Shown: positions 11,455 through 23,590 of the stretch, in pieces
Layout of the letters: every line of letters begins with the position of its first letter
How positions within the stretch are numbered: the stretch's first letter is position 1
Origin: Mermis nigrescens
Taxonomy: Eukaryota > Nematoda > Enoplea > Mermithida > Mermithidae
Length of the DNA: 64,000 nt
NCBI GenBank assembly: GCA_036768485.1
Contig: JAVLUZ010000257.1
Span: forward strand, 1,192,382-1,256,381
Direction of reading: 5' to 3'
Notes under the pieces: generated by a model
Database searches by the model: none
Seen by the model: only the letters and a program-made list of their open reading frames with translations
What the model was told of the DNA's origin: nothing
Made by a program: the position numbers and the translations under genes

Positions 11455-11683
11455 CATACCTGGGCGTGGGGGGTTTGGGTGGGATGCACCCCTCAGACAC
11501 CAAAACCCCACAGAATTCAATTTTGAAATTTTTTTTGTTTTTTTCTCGCAATTTTTTGATGCCAATGGATAGTGCTCGATGAGAAACGTTGAAAAATGGT
11601 GTTTTTCCGCCACACCACCATTTTTCGACCTTTAAAAAAATCTTACATCCCCCTCCCCAGAGCTTTGGTGCAGCTCACCTATT
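11455..11683 (-). mobile_element. Family A MITE (229 bp)
   Basis: Starts CATACCTGGGCGTGGGG and ends GCTCACCTATT. Flanks ATCGTAGG and ATCGTTGG agree at 7 of 8. Confidence 0.85.
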
Positions 11684-13719
11684 ATCGTTGGAAGTAGCTT
11701 CAACGAGGAAAATTCCGGATAGCAATGGAAAAAAAGAGGCAATCTCAATAAGCTTAAAATATTGATAGTGGCGAAAGAAGGAGAAAAGTTAAAAAGGAAA
11801 ATAGTTGAGAAAAAAGTTTATCACGTTTTCCACGGAGGTCATATCATGGATATGTACATAAAACGCAAGGAGTCTAACGCTTGATTACGTGCGATACAGC
11901 CGTCAACGGACAAGCGAGCAGCCGATAACATGAAAAATTAGCATAAAGCTTTAATCCGCATTGTCTGGGTAAATTGAATGAATCATCCCTATTTTCCTTG
12001 ATTAATTCTTCGCCTAATCAATAGTTTATGCAGATTATCGAAACCATCACGTTCGGATTTCTTGAACTATGCACATTTATGAAGTCACAAAAACCTTAAA
12101 ACCTCAAATGTTCCGCGCATTACATGATGTACTACTGCCCCGTTTCGCCATGGAAGCGCAAAGCTGCAAGGAAAAAACTTCGCTTCGCTAGAACAAATAA
12201 CGATTCAACAGTGAAGACAATTGTGCCGGATTCGATATAGTATAAATCAGAATAAAATTAAATTGATATCGGAAAAAATCTGCTATAAAAGCAGAGCTTT
12301 CTACAATATCTTATCAGTTTAATATTATCAGGTTTTATAGAACGATATTGCTGTGCACGAACGTATAGTCGTCGGTAAAAATTCTTGAAATCAGGTCGCA
12401 AGGTATCAAGAAAGGGCTAACTTCAAATATTTCTGTATAAAACTAACTTCTGGTGCAGACACCAACCCTCCGTTTACAATGTCCTAGGACGGAGTCATAG
12501 TGAATCACTTTGGCATTTATCTAATCTTCCATATCCCTATGTCTAGAACTTTGTCTAGCCCCGCTTTGGCTCCAGTTACATCGTTTTTAATAATTTAGCT
12601 CGACGAGAAGTTGTAGGGCAGTAAGAAATGGGCAAAAACTCAAAATAAGAAATGAGGTTATGATAAAAACTTTGGTGGTTTATTTCATTTCAGCTTTTCA
12701 AATGCATCCCCTGGTTGTGCTTAACACAACAGAAATCTACTTTTTCTTGTTTTTGCATGAAATTTCACCAAGTGCCTATTCTTATTCATTGTGATCGTTT
12801 TTTAGTTGTATCTCTTTCAGAAATAATTTTCATAAAAAGTAACTTACATATTTAGAAAAAGCATAAAAGACTGGATTAAACGAAAGTAATAACTTCAGAG
12901 TAAGTAAAGAAGGTGTAGTTTAATATAGAATAGGAGTTTTTCCTATGATGGTACCCTTTGACTGCAAAAACATGATGGTAAACAGAGGGTCAAACGATTA
13001 TTGTTTAAAGCAACGCATTTGCGGAAGAATATTTTTCTCGCAAGTTCTACAGTTTTTGAACAAGAGATGTTTTATCACCATAATCGGCACCGCTTTTTCC
13101 ATATTTCCAATGTTTTCCATATTTTGGGCTCAGTTCACAGTGTGGAAATTTTTTTTCTGATTTTTGAGTGATTTTTGATTTTTTTTTTCAGTTCAAAGAA
13201 TGGAAAATGTGAGCCAAAATTTTGCAGTGTGGAAAAATGGAGTTCGCTTTGCTGATGTATTTCAGTCGATCACTCACTTTATCCCTTTCCCTCGATAAAT
13301 CATTAACCCCCCTCCCCCCGATTTTTGACTTTTATCTTTTTCAAAAGTGCCCTTATTTTTCCCGAATTAAGGATGAGGTCACGGTTGTCAAATGAATCAA
13401 TAATCACCAGCATGATCTTGCGGTGAGGGTGTCGTAAATTCGGATAGACTAATTTTTTGACTAAGTTTTGATCAATTTAACTAAATTTACATTATATTTT
13501 TGAAATTTGTTTCTTTTCACAGCTCTGAAAAGATGGAGCATTGCCAGAAACGCCCCAAAAATTGTTTTTGAGGGGTATCCAACTTTTCAAGTCCAGAAAG
13601 GCACTTTAAAATTTCACTCCCACCCTACTTCCCATGCTGTGCGTGTCTCGTTAATCACCAAAATTTCTCATTGTAAAATTTTTTTCAGCGCATATTTTAT
13701 TCAGAAGATTATAATCGTC
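11684..13719. other. AT-rich DNA without clear features
   Basis: No repeat end, RNA or exon recognised until the acceptor before the secreted-protein exon. Confidence 0.5.
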
Positions 13720-13819
13720 ATGGCATCACGTTTTGCAGTTGCATGTTGTTTGGCACTGTTTGCTTTAACAGTTCTGGTGCAAGAGAATACAAGCACTGAT
13801 AACCAAGAAGCGCCTGCCA
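13720..13819 (+). CDS. Putative first coding exon of a secreted protein
   Basis: The ATG opens MASRF, followed by a hydrophobic core AVACCLALFALTVLV (residues 6-20) and a polar tail QENTSTDNQEAPA. This is the profile of a signal peptide and the beginning of a secreted mature chain. The exon ends GCC-A then GTAAGT at 13820, a consensus donor in phase 1. A strong acceptor (AATTTTTTTCAG, AG at 13687-13688) 31 bases upstream suggests a 5'-UTR intron or trans-splicing. I could not find the next exon: a family C MITE starts only 97 bp downstream at 13916. Family unknown. The call rests on the signal sequence plus the two splice signals. Confidence 0.5.
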
Positions 13820-13915
13820 GTAAGTCCAACGAGAATTGATCCATTTATATCAGAATTACCGTATTTACCCAAGTGTAAGCACCACCCGTGTATAAGCACC
13901 CGCCTGCTTTCTAGG

Positions 13916-14320
13916 CATACATGCACAGTATGGGAATTCTGGGGGGTGAAAACCTAAAAGTGCCTTTTTTGGGCCCAAAAATGGCCGGTACGCGTTGAAA
14001 AACATCGTTTTTTGGCGTTTCTGACGATACTCTATCCTTCTAGAGCATGAAATCATGAAAAAAATTTCGAATAAAGTCGAATAAATTGACCAATATATCG
14101 CTTAAAACATGAATATATGGCGCGAAGCGCCGAAAATTTGGCGATTTTGAGCAAATAGATAGCCAGAAACCCTGTAAAAAGACACTTTTTCTACCAATTT
14201 TCAGGTAAGTTTAGGAAACTTTTGAAAAATCGCCAATTCTGGGGGGGGGGTGAAAAATTTTCTGCGGGGGGGGGGTGAAAAATGATTCTGCGGGGGTGAA
14301 ACCCCCCAAGATCATGTATG
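13916..14320 (+). mobile_element. Family C MITE (405 bp), perfect target duplication, internal hairpin
   Basis: CATACATGCACAGTATGGG to AAGATCATGTATG, flanked on both sides by TTTCTAGG (13908-13915 and 14321-14328). Inside are GTTTCTGACGATACTCTATC and the hairpin GGCGCGAAGCGCC at about 14119. This is the reference copy of the family. Confidence 0.93.
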
Positions 14321-14328
14321 TTTCTAGG

Positions 14329-15111
14329 GGTAGGAAAATGGAAAAAGGTTTTCTCCTTGTATACGCACCACGTAGCAAGTTACATCTGTTAGGGAGTTTC
14401 GACTTATTTTAAACTCAGTTACTATATACATTTTGATCAATTAACCTAAAACCGTTTGGTATGTATGAATGAACTAATGCTCATATACTTATCTTTTATT
14501 GGTCAATTTATTCTTCAATGGTATGTATGTGCCCGGCTTGCTTCTCAAAATACTGTTCTATCTCGGACGCTACTTATAAACGATTACTGAGCGTTTTAGC
14601 ATGATAAAACTCACGTTCCTGCGTATAAGCACCTGTATGCTTTTTTGGCCTCAAAGTTTTGAAAAAAGTGGTGCTTATACACTAGTAAATACGGTATATC
14701 ATTTATAATTTATTTAAGTTGTAACATATTGGCCTAATTTTGATTCCTTTCATTTTTGATTCAAAACTGAAACATGCGCACTTTTATCCTCAGGTTGAAA
14801 AATAAATAGATACCTTATTAGATAATAAATCAGAAGACTGAAGAAAAACAACGATCGCCAAATATCTCGAAAAATGGTAAAATTTTTTGGGCTCTGCCCG
14901 AACTTTCACTCATGCTCTAAATGCATTTAGGTCGACCCACGTTCTTTAAAACGCAAAATAAAACAAAATAAACAGGAGATTACAGTATGGTGTACACATA
15001 GGCAGTGTTGTCGTTTCAACACCCGAAAGTGTAAATAGATTTATCAACTTTTAAGTAAATTTTTGTAATAAATGCAAATGATAAGCATATACCGCATATA
15101 TGCCGAAATTA
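14329..15111. other. AT-rich DNA with a short repeat relic
   Basis: GTATAAGCACC occurs near 14624 as well as near 13880, and GTGCTTATACACTAGTAAATA near 14670 is its inverse. An older element may therefore enclose the family C copy at 13916-14320. Confidence 0.45.
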
Positions 15112-15490
15112 GAGGACACGACACCAGCCATGCACATGAGGGCGGGGGTTTGGCAGGTCCAGACCCCTCAGAATGAAAAAAATGATGGTGAATTTTATGG
15201 TGATAATGAGGCAATATGGAGGCCAAAAATGGATGAAAATTGAATATTTTTCTTCAAAAGCGCTTGAAACCGACCAGAAAGTGTGGAATACGTAGTTTAG
15301 TGATATTTTAGCATTTATACCAGTTTTTGAGGTCATTTTAGCCAAGCGCAGATATAGAAGGGGCGAGGGCAGCCGCCCTCGTCAATAAATAGTTGGGCGC
15401 AACAAGGAATAATGTGTATCTATTGATGATTGTAGCCATTTTTTATTACGAATTTTCAAAATTTTCCGGCGCTTCGCGCCGCACTTGACT
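15112..15490 (-). mobile_element. Family I repeat copy and hairpin
   Basis: CATGCACATGAGGGCGGGGG at the start, the shared interior, then CCGGCGCTTCGCGCCGC at about 15467. Confidence 0.6.
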
Positions 15491-15704
15491 ACTGGCGCTC
15501 TAAAACCGCCAATTAATTTTCTCAATCAGTCATTTTTGAGTACGATATATTTTTGTTAATTCTTTTTGTTGAAATTTTTTATGTTTTTATCGTCTGGGAA
15601 GAACTTCATCAGATACGCTGAAAAAATTGTTAAGGCGTTCCACCTTTTTTGTGACCAGAAAAAACTGATGAGAAAATCTTTGGCTTCACTCCATGAGCTG
15701 GGCA

Positions 15705-15965
15705 GCATTAAATTCTGGGGGAGGGTTTGCAAGATTTTTTAAAGATGAAAAGATAGTCTTAAAAGTGGTGGTATGGCAAAAAAACACCATTTTTCAACGT
15801 TTCTCATTGAGCACTATCCATTGGGATCAAACAATCGCGAAAAAAACAAAAAATTCCGAAAATTAAATTCTGGGGGTATTTTGCTTTTTCTTGGAGGGGT
15901 GGTATTCGGCCTTGCAAGGGGATTGCATGCGCCCTAAACCCCCATGCCCACGTGTGCTTCACTCT
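15705..15965 (+). mobile_element. Family A MITE, degraded ends
   Basis: Carries the family core (CACTATCCATTGGGATCAAA) and the G-rich end regions. The left terminus is lost and I see no clear target duplication. Confidence 0.7.
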
Positions 15966-17003
15966 CAGAATTATCATGGTCTACATACATGGTTTAGGAG
16001 AGCTAGAACCCAGCATAAAAGATTGGAAATTTTCTGAAAAAAATGAGGTAAAATAAGATGAAAATGGAAAATTTTCTATCAGAACTGCTCCATAAGGATC
16101 AGAAACTGAGGGTTAATGTAATTTTAAAGCTATTTTAGCATTTATACTAATTTTTTGGCCATCTTAGCTCAAAAAAAGCTCTCTGGCTGACTGCGTTTCT
16201 ATTATCCGAGCCACACATGAGCGTAGGGATCTAAGGGGGCCGGACGCCGAAAATCTGGCAGCCCCTCCACAAAAAAATCGATAGACCCCAGAATCGAATT
16301 TTGGTTGCCATTTTTGGCAATTTTGCCCCCTCCCCAGAATTTGGTTGCTGCCCATGTATGGTCTAACCGAACCCCCTCCAACTGCCCCGCCCACGTGTGA
16401 CCGTACACGGAAATTAAATGAATTAAATAAAGTTAAAAATAAATTTAACTTTACCAAATCGTTATATGAATCGTTTTTTCGATTTCTTGCATCAAGTCAT
16501 TTAAGGTAGTTCGAATGACACCGGAAGGACGGGCTGCTATCAAAATCCATGTAGTAATTCAAATGATTGCATCTCGGGTTTTCATTGCGTGTCGTCTATG
16601 GCGAGAAAATCAAAGAACATGTGCTGTCCTTCTACTGAACATTTGCAGAAAATCTACCCTTTGCCGAGTACTCGTGCTTAATAATCGTAAAACTGATTTT
16701 ATAAGGATTCAAAGCAATAAGTTTTTAAATGTTTGTAGGTGGTGGCGTCTATAACTTATAATCGGGTGTCGGTTATTTAGTTTTTCGCCTATATTTTATT
16801 TCCGGTTTCATCGTACTTCGATCGAAAGTAAATAAAAATGCAGCAAGAATTGACCTGAAAAATGTGTGCATATATGTACACGGCGAACATTTGCAATATG
16901 CTATTTGCCGCGTTTAATGGGCGCGCAGCACTCTCAACCTTAAGGATAGAGGCGAAAGCGTGAGGAGGTCAGCGATTCAGACTAGTTCAGTCAGGGGGGT
17001 TAG

Positions 17004-17272
17004 CATACCTGGGCGTGAAGGGGGTTAGGGAGGCTATACAAACCCCCCCCCGAGAAATCAAAATCCCCAGAAATCGAAATGCCCCTTCAGAATTCAATTT
17101 TTGAAATTTCTTCTCGTTTTTTCGCAATTTTTTGATGCCAATGGATAGATGCTTGATGAGAAACGTCGAAAAATGATGTTTTTACGCCATACCACCATTT
17201 TTAGGGCCATTTTTTTGACCTTTGAAAAATCTTGCACCCCCTCCCCAGGAATTTTCTTGCTGCCCACGTATG
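17004..17272 (-). mobile_element. Family A MITE (269 bp)
   Basis: Starts CATACCTGGGCGTG and ends TGCCCACGTATG. Flanks GGGGTTAG and GGGGTAAG agree at 7 of 8. Confidence 0.85.
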
Positions 17273-18889
17273 GGGGTAAGCACTAAACTGTTTTATATTA
17301 TGGCCTTTTAGAACCTAAAAAGCTGAGTATACGCCAAAAATAGCATTTTCGTTTGAGGCCATGTAGATGCGGATAATCGCTTCTGACATTCTGAGTCAGA
17401 AAATCGCAAAATGCAAACTCGTCGCATCTTTTAGCAAGGCGCAGCGTAAATTGCAGGGTAGCAACGAACGGCACAGCATTACACATGTGCGTGGGGCTGT
17501 CGGGATCCCCCAAAATCTGAAAGACCCCCCAAAAAATTGATAGACCTCCATAATTGAATTTTAATGTTATTTCTGGCAATATGGCCCCGTCAGAACCACC
17601 TCCAGAATTTCGTTGCTGCGCATGTATGAGCGCGACCGTACTGGAGAATCAGTCGGTCTGGAGGATGGGGGGCAGAAATTGAGTCATTTTGGGCCAAAAT
17701 CATCTTTTAAATGGTATACATAAATGCTAAAATAGCGTTAAAGTTGCCTTACGCAACTGTTTCAGACAACTTTTTGATGGAAATTCACAATCCATAATTC
17801 CAGAATATTTCCTATTCTTTCATTCTCGGAGGTATAAATATGTACCTTCTTCGATATGCAGGCTGGTAGCAACCAGTCTAAGAGTCAAAACCCCGCGGGG
17901 CCCGAAGAACACGCGATAAGAATACGTTCTTCGAGCTCGCTTGATGTACAGGAAACTCTCATCGCTTTGTCACTTTTTCCTGCCAAACGATTAAGTATGA
18001 TAAAAAAGCATAATGAGGAAAATTCTGCCTTACAACGAACTTCGTAAATTATGAGTAGAAATGTTCTGCTGATAGAGGACTGCGATAAATTTAAGTGGAG
18101 AGAAATCCTTTCGAATTTCGAATTTAGCAATTCTCGAACAACTTGGCCCCCCCAAGCGAGCGAGGATCCCCAACCCACCCGAAATTTCAAGCCGCTACAC
18201 GTACAATGTATTTATTGTATTTTCAAGATATGATTCGATATTTTCCAAGGTTGCCGCATTTTTCGATATTTTTCGACGTTTGTCATCGAACTTTATCTAA
18301 CAAAAATATCACGAAAGAACAAAAGAATTTGAAAATTTAATAGCGGGATCTATCGAGGCTCCGCCAACGTATGAGTTTAGTTTCTACTGGGGTGAAGGGC
18401 TTGGACGGACAGCAACCAAATCGGGTCTGGTCTGGGTGGCGTAAAACTGGCAAAACTCCAAACAAGCATGTCGAAAATTTAATTCTGGGATGCATCGAGT
18501 TTTGGGGGTCTCCCGGATTCTGGGGGGTGTAAACCCCTACGCCAAGTGTGGTTATGGGTGTAATCGCTAAAATGGACTATTAAACGTGATCTTCCGAAGA
18601 AACGGTTGTACAATACACGTTTACTAGAGATATTCCGATAAACACGTTCAAGGCACAGATTCAGCCAAGCGCTGTTTCGGAGTTGTGAACATCGTCTTTG
18701 GCCGCTAAGAGAAATTGATCAAAGAAAAGCAGTCAGGGATTTCCAAAATCGGGAAAGCATCGCTTTATAAAAATAATTCAAAAACATTGACCACACATTA
18801 AAAAAGCACTGCCACGCACTTTAGTCAGATCACAGAGAATACGGACGCCTTGATTTAATCCAGTTTTCGCACATGGGACTACATACATA
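17273..18889. other. Mixed repeats and unique islands
   Basis: A family I relative at 17480-17660. Two more balanced-composition islands (17856-18050 and 18560-18720) have short open frames on both strands but no recognised domain. Confidence 0.4.
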
Positions 18890-19063
18890 CTACGTGATCA
18901 AGAAGGTAGCTGGCCATCCTATTTTGGGGGGACCAACAACAATTTTGGGGGGACTAAGCTCAAAAAGGCCAAAAATAGCACAAAATAACGTTTAAAAGTC
19001 CCATTTTTATGAATTTTGCGAGGGAGGTCCGAACACCCCCATTCCTCCAGAGATACTTGCCTA
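18890..19063 (+). mobile_element. Family F MITE, diverged
   Basis: GGTAGCTGGCCATCCTATTT at the left and CCAGAGATACTTGCCT at the right, with the family interior (TTTTGGGGGGACCAACAACA). Confidence 0.75.
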
Positions 19064-19580
19064 TTCGTGAGAACCTGTGCTTGAACAAAAAAATTGACAA
19101 AAATTATCAAAACGGTACGGAACCGCAAGACGCTGAGGAGAGCAACAAAAGCAGGTCGACTGAAGGCAAACAGTCAGGAAAAACTCAAAACAAGCTGTGT
19201 GCAAGAATTTTACTGGAAAATTTGCAATATAAAGTGCGCCATAACAGATGGAAACAGCACAATCAAACAACAGAGTAAGATGATTTATCAAAATAACAAA
19301 AAGTAACGAATAATCATAGCGTGCACATTTTACATACATGCAAGGAGGGGTGGAGATGGAGATCCCTCCCAAAGTCGGCATCCCCATTCTCAAGGACTTA
19401 AATTTTTACTTCCCTAATTCAAGGCAAAAACTTGGGTTTTAGGCCGTTTATGTAAAGGTTAAGGTGTTTTTTCTTGCCAGAAAGTAAAAGGGCAACCCCC
19501 CCAAGTAACAGCTGGGGTAACCCGCCCAGAATTTCAAGCCGGCAAGCAGTACGTCTGAATGGTAAAAGATGCAGTCAGGG

Positions 19581-19770
19581 CAGGGGCGGATTTAGGGGGG
19601 CGGGGGTAGGCGGCCGCTTCCCCATTGGCCCAAAATAGTGCGTGAAATTAAGCATTTTTGAGCGATTTACGATTTTCGGGTTAAAACGGCTAATTTTTCC
19701 GCCCAAGTCAGGGTTCCGCCCCCCCTTAGGGGTACAGCCTCCCCTTAGAAAAATCCTAGATCCGCCACTG
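19581..19770 (+). mobile_element. Family E hAT-like MITE (190 bp), perfect target duplication
   Basis: CAGGGGCGGATTTAGG to CCTAGATCCGCCACTG, flanked on both sides by AGTCAGGG (19573-19580 and 19771-19778). CAG-type termini and an 8-bp duplication are typical of hAT elements. Confidence 0.95.
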
Positions 19771-20114
19771 AGTCAGGGCGGCTTTAAAAGGGGAGCGAGC
19801 GGGGGGGCGACCGTTCCCCCATCAGCCCAAAACTGCTGACGAGAATAAGAATGGTTATGCAGTTTGATGATTTTTGGCCATCAGTGATCATAATTCCTCT
19901 AATTTTTCCAGCGCTACGCGCCGGATGATACCTATTAATGACATTTATTTACTTCACTTTACGACCTGAAAGCCATTTTCGCTCATGGAACAGGTTTCAA
20001 AATAATTTCGAGAGCAGAAACAGCTATTTCCGGATAGATTTCTTCAATTTCTATGCATAATTTTTAAAACTTTCCGACGTTCCGCGTCGAATTCCACAAA
20101 TACAGGGAATCGAG

Positions 20115-20361
20115 CATACCTGGGCGTGGGGGGTTGGAGGGTATGCACACCCCAGAAATTAAAATACCCCCAGAAGCCAGAATACCCCAAGAAGTTAATT
20201 TTGGATTTTTTTCGCAATTTCTCGATGCCAATGGATAGTGCTGGATGAGAAACGTTGAAAAATGGTGTTTTTCAGCCATACAACCATTTTAAGGCCATTT
20301 TTTGATCATTTAAAAAATCTTGCGTCCCCCCCCTTCAGAACTCTGGTGCCGCCCACCTATG
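20115..20361 (-). mobile_element. Family A MITE (247 bp), perfect target duplication
   Basis: CATACCTGGGCG to CGCCCACCTATG, flanked on both sides by GAATCGAG (20107-20114 and 20362-20369). This copy fixes the element ends exactly. Confidence 0.95.
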
Positions 20362-20534
20362 GAATCGAGCAGTAAATCAAGGTTATAAACGTCCTTCCCC
20401 CAAATTTCACAAATTTTTCGGATTTTTAGAATACATGTTGCGCCAAAACTGATTTTAAATAATAGTAGACAACGTAAAACGCCGAAAAAACGCCATTTCG
20501 CACATATAGGGCAAATCTTTGGACCTGTTTTTGA

Positions 20535-20602
20535 TTGTTTTCGGAAAAGCTGGGGTACAAGCCGCCACCCACTCATTGAAAAAAATTCTAGATCCGCCAC
20601 TG
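20535..20602 (-). mobile_element. Family E MITE end fragment
   Basis: Only the TTCTAGATCCGCCACTG terminus with a short subterminal piece is present. Confidence 0.5.
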
Positions 20603-20981
20603 GTGCAGTTGTCGTTAGTAAAAATGAAAGAAAATATCATGACTGCGTGGTGTAGAGGCACTTATTTTTTATTACCTGATTGAATTCTACTATAAACACC
20701 GGAAATCGATATGCATTCATTATCTCCTCATTTTTCGTCATTTCTTAATTATAATTGCACGTTTTCACTGTTTTGTTTCAGAAAGATCAAGCATAACCAT
20801 CTACATACGTAACGGATCGAAATTTCGGTTGGGGGTCTCAGCAGAGGGGGAGAAGGAGGAGTTGTAATGCCTTACAATTTTCAGCCAGAAACGTCAAAAA
20901 ACAAGTGAAAAATGACCAGAAAACGCAATTTTAGTCCGAAAAACGGAGGATGTTTAAAATCTTCTGACTGAGGGTTAGCAG

Positions 20982-21249
20982 CATACGTGGGCAGCAAGAA
21001 AATTCTGGGGGGGGGGAGGGGGGGGTGCAAGATTTTTTTGAAGGTCGAAAAATGGCATTAAAAATGGTGGTATGGCGATAAAAACACCATTTTTCGACGT
21101 TTCTCATCAAGCACTATCCATTGGCATCGAAAAATTGCAAAAAAGACGAAAAAATTTTTAAAAATTGAATTCTGGGGGGGTATTTTTATTTCTGGGGGGG
21201 GTATTTTGGTTTCTGGGGGGTATACCCCCACAAACCACGCCCAGGTGTG
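20982..21249 (+). mobile_element. Family A MITE (268 bp), perfect target duplication
   Basis: CATACGTGGGCAGC to CGCCCAGGTGTG, flanked on both sides by GTTAGCAG (20974-20981 and 21250-21257). Confidence 0.95.
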
Positions 21250-21785
21250 GTTAGCAGACGTTCTACTTTGAGTGAGGGATCCCCAAGCCATACATGCACA
21301 TAGAGGGAGGGGTGATGGGGTGTTACCCCCTGAAGAGTCAGCCGGACAGGTACTGTCCGGCGATTTTTGAGCTGATGGAACGTTTTTTTGCATCATTTTT
21401 GAGGTCAAAAGCAGTAAAATACGTCACAATTTTTCCGGCGCTTCGCGCCAGATTAGTACTTTTAGTTACTTTATACTCAAAAAGCGCCCAAAATTGATAA
21501 ATTTTTGCATTTTTCAGTGTTTAAAGCGATATAATGCAGTCAAATCGGACTAAAAGTGCTTTAAAATGCGATATTACCACGAAAAGAGGCTTTATAGTGG
21601 CTATCTTGACCGTTTTTATCGTTAAAACAGCAAAAAAAATCATGAACGTTAGAATTTACTGTTTTGGATTTTGTGGGATTCCCCTGCCGACCCTGACCTT
21701 GCGCACCTATGCCACAAGCACCCCTGATACATGCATGATATAAACGAGGTAAAATTAGGATAATCACGCGCAAGCGTTTTGAGCA

Positions 21786-22071
21786 TTAATCGAGATTCCA
21801 ATCAATGGGTGACTTTGAGTATTTTTCTACCAAAATTCTATTAGTTTCCAAGAAACATTTGCAGCCTAAAAATTTCGAACTCGACAAAGGCGACGGATGG
21901 GCCGCTTTGATGACCGAATGCTTTTGTTTGTCGACCAAGGCTTCTTTCTTTTGAGCAAACTTACCCCACAACAAAAATACCACGCCATGGCACTCCTTGC
22001 TCACCGTTTTTATGGCAAAATCGGTAAACTGCTGCCAACCGAGATCAGCGTGCGAATTAGCGCAATGAGCC
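21786..22071 (-). CDS. UNG: Uracil-DNA glycosylase, terminal exon
   Basis: Residues 173-267 and the TAA stop (21788-21786). It begins AHCANSH, then GWQQFTD, then VVFLLWGKFAQKK (203-215). The HPSPLS motif (231-236) carries catalytic His231 and the Leu235 that inserts into the minor groove. It ends PIDWNLD, matching the PIDWKEL C-terminus of human UNG. The acceptor is CTCTTAG (AG at 22073-22072), preceded by a pyrimidine-rich stretch. Two family A MITEs lie 40-500 bp upstream in intron 2. I saw no clear AATAAA in the next 200 bases. All catalytic residues of the family are present, so the gene is expected to be functional. Confidence 0.95.
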
Positions 22072-22107
22072 CTAAGAGACCAGAGCTACATGCAAATGGT
22101 CTGAAGC

Positions 22108-22560
22108 ATAGATGGGCGGCACCAAAATTCTGGGAAGAGGTGCAAGATTTTTCAAAAATAAAAAATGGCCTTAAAATGGTTGTATGGCGAAAAAACACCA
22201 TTTTTCAATGTTTCTCATCGAGCTCAATCCATTGGCATCAAAAATTGCGAAAAAAAAAATTTAAAAAATTGAATTCTGGGGGGTATTTTGGTTTCTCGGG
22301 CGGGGGGGGTGGTTGGGCATAGGTGAGCGGCACCAAAGTTCAGAGGGTGCAAGATTTAGATTTTTTAAAGGTCAAAAAATGGCCTTAAAAATAACGGCAT
22401 GTCGAAAAAACTCCATTTTTCAACGTTTCCCATCGAGCACTATCCATTGGCATCAAAGAATTGCGAAAAGACTGAAAAAAATTTCAGCAATTGTATTCTG
22501 GGGCTATTTTGCTTTCTAAAGGGAGTACTTTGGTTTCTAGGGGGTGCATACCAGACGCAT
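22108..22560 (+). mobile_element. Two adjoining family A MITEs in UNG intron 2
   Basis: Two copies of the family core (at about 22228 and 22444), each beginning with a CATAG-TGGGCGGCACC-like end (CATAGATGGGCGG at 22108, CATAGGTGAGCGG at about 22318). They lie head to tail within 40 bp of the terminal UNG exon. Confidence 0.8.
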
Positions 22561-22921
22561 ATCTATAGGGGAATAGGGGGTTCGGACCCCCCAAATTAAA
22601 AAAAATCGGAAAAATATGACTTTTTAAACATTATTTTGTGCTATTTTGGGCTTTTTGGGCTTAGTCCAGGGGCGGATTTAGGGAGGGCGGGTGGAGGGAG
22701 CGGCGGCCCGCCCCCTATTGGTCAAAAGTAGAGCGCAAAATTAAGGATTTTTGAGCGATTTTTAGCGCTTTTTGGGTTAAAATGGCTAATATTTCCGCCC
22801 AAGTCAGGATTCCGCCCCCTTAGGGGTACCACCCCCCTTTGGAAAATCTTGGATCCGCCACTGACTTCCCCCAAAAATTAGTGTTGGTCCCCCAAAATAG
22901 GACAGCCAGCTACGTACCTAG
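22550..22921 (-). mobile_element. Family F MITE interrupted by a family E copy
   Basis: CAGACGCATATCTATAGGGG at the left and CCAGCTACGTACCTAG at the right, with the F interior split at 22667-22863. Confidence 0.75.
22667..22863 (+). mobile_element. Family E MITE (197 bp) nested in a family F copy
   Basis: CAGGGGCGGATTTAGG to TTGGATCCGCCACTG, interrupting the F sequence in UNG intron 2. The flanks are too diverged to show a duplication. Confidence 0.88.
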
Positions 22922-23224
22922 TGCTGCATACCCCATAAACCCCCACGCCCAGGTATGGGGATAGGGGGACGTCCGACTTTGGGTAGGGGGATCCCTCAAT
23001 CCCTTCTTACACGAATGGTGCAAGTAATAGGTTTTGGGCAAGATGACCCGAGAAGGGTATGCTTTTCATTCAAAACTCCAGGTAGAGGGATACCCCGCGT
23101 ACCCGTTCAGCGTGCATGTTTCGGGGATGTGGGGACTATTTTTGACCGAAAACTACAAAAACACCAAATAAAGACTTAAAATGCTAATTTATACTTTTTC
23201 ATGAATCGAATAGGAAGGCAAAGA

Positions 23225-23590
23225 ACATACATGATCTTGAAGAATTTAAGGGGAGGAGGTTTCAGCCCCTCGGGTTCGCGAATTTTCAAAAAATTCATAG
23301 AAAAGGTGCTGTTTTAGCATTTTTAGCTCTCTGCTTGCTTCAAAGTATCGAATTTTTGGCGCTCAACATAATATACCCAATTTTCGACCATATTTTGTGC
23401 AATTTATCTAAATTTTTCAATATTTTTCGAAGTTTTTTTAAATGTTTTTACATTCTAGAAAAATATAGCATTGTCAGAATAACCAAAAAAGATGTTTTTG
23501 ACAATAATTTCTTGATTTTGAGCCCAGAAAAGGCACCTCAAAAAACTATTTGCTTTCACTGCCAAAATTCTTATGCTGTGCATGTCGGGG
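23225..23590 (-). mobile_element. Family C MITE, reverse, in UNG intron 2
   Basis: CATACATGATCTTGAAG at the left and CTTATGCTGTGCATGTC at the right match the ends of the reference copy. The hairpin is decayed (TTTTTGGCGCTCAAC). Confidence 0.75.

Noticed and set aside
16450..16760. Overlapping open frames on both strands with possible splice sites
   Set aside because: Three competing frames, none with a recognisable domain. No basis to choose one.
17856..18050. Ser-rich plus-strand frame after an acceptor-like ATATGCAG
   Set aside because: No donor, no homology and a strand-opposite frame of similar quality.
18545..18720. Minus-strand frame resembling an F-box or SOCS box
   Set aside because: The match is loose, lacks the LPLP or Leu pattern that follows, and the frame runs on into repeat sequence.
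19061..19393. Hydrophobic minus-strand frame that could be a membrane protein
   Set aside because: It overlaps a family F MITE and a Lys/Gln-rich plus-strand frame; hydrophobicity follows from the base composition.
21897..22322. 141-codon plus-strand open frame
   Set aside because: It is the antisense shadow of the UNG terminal exon running on into a family A MITE.
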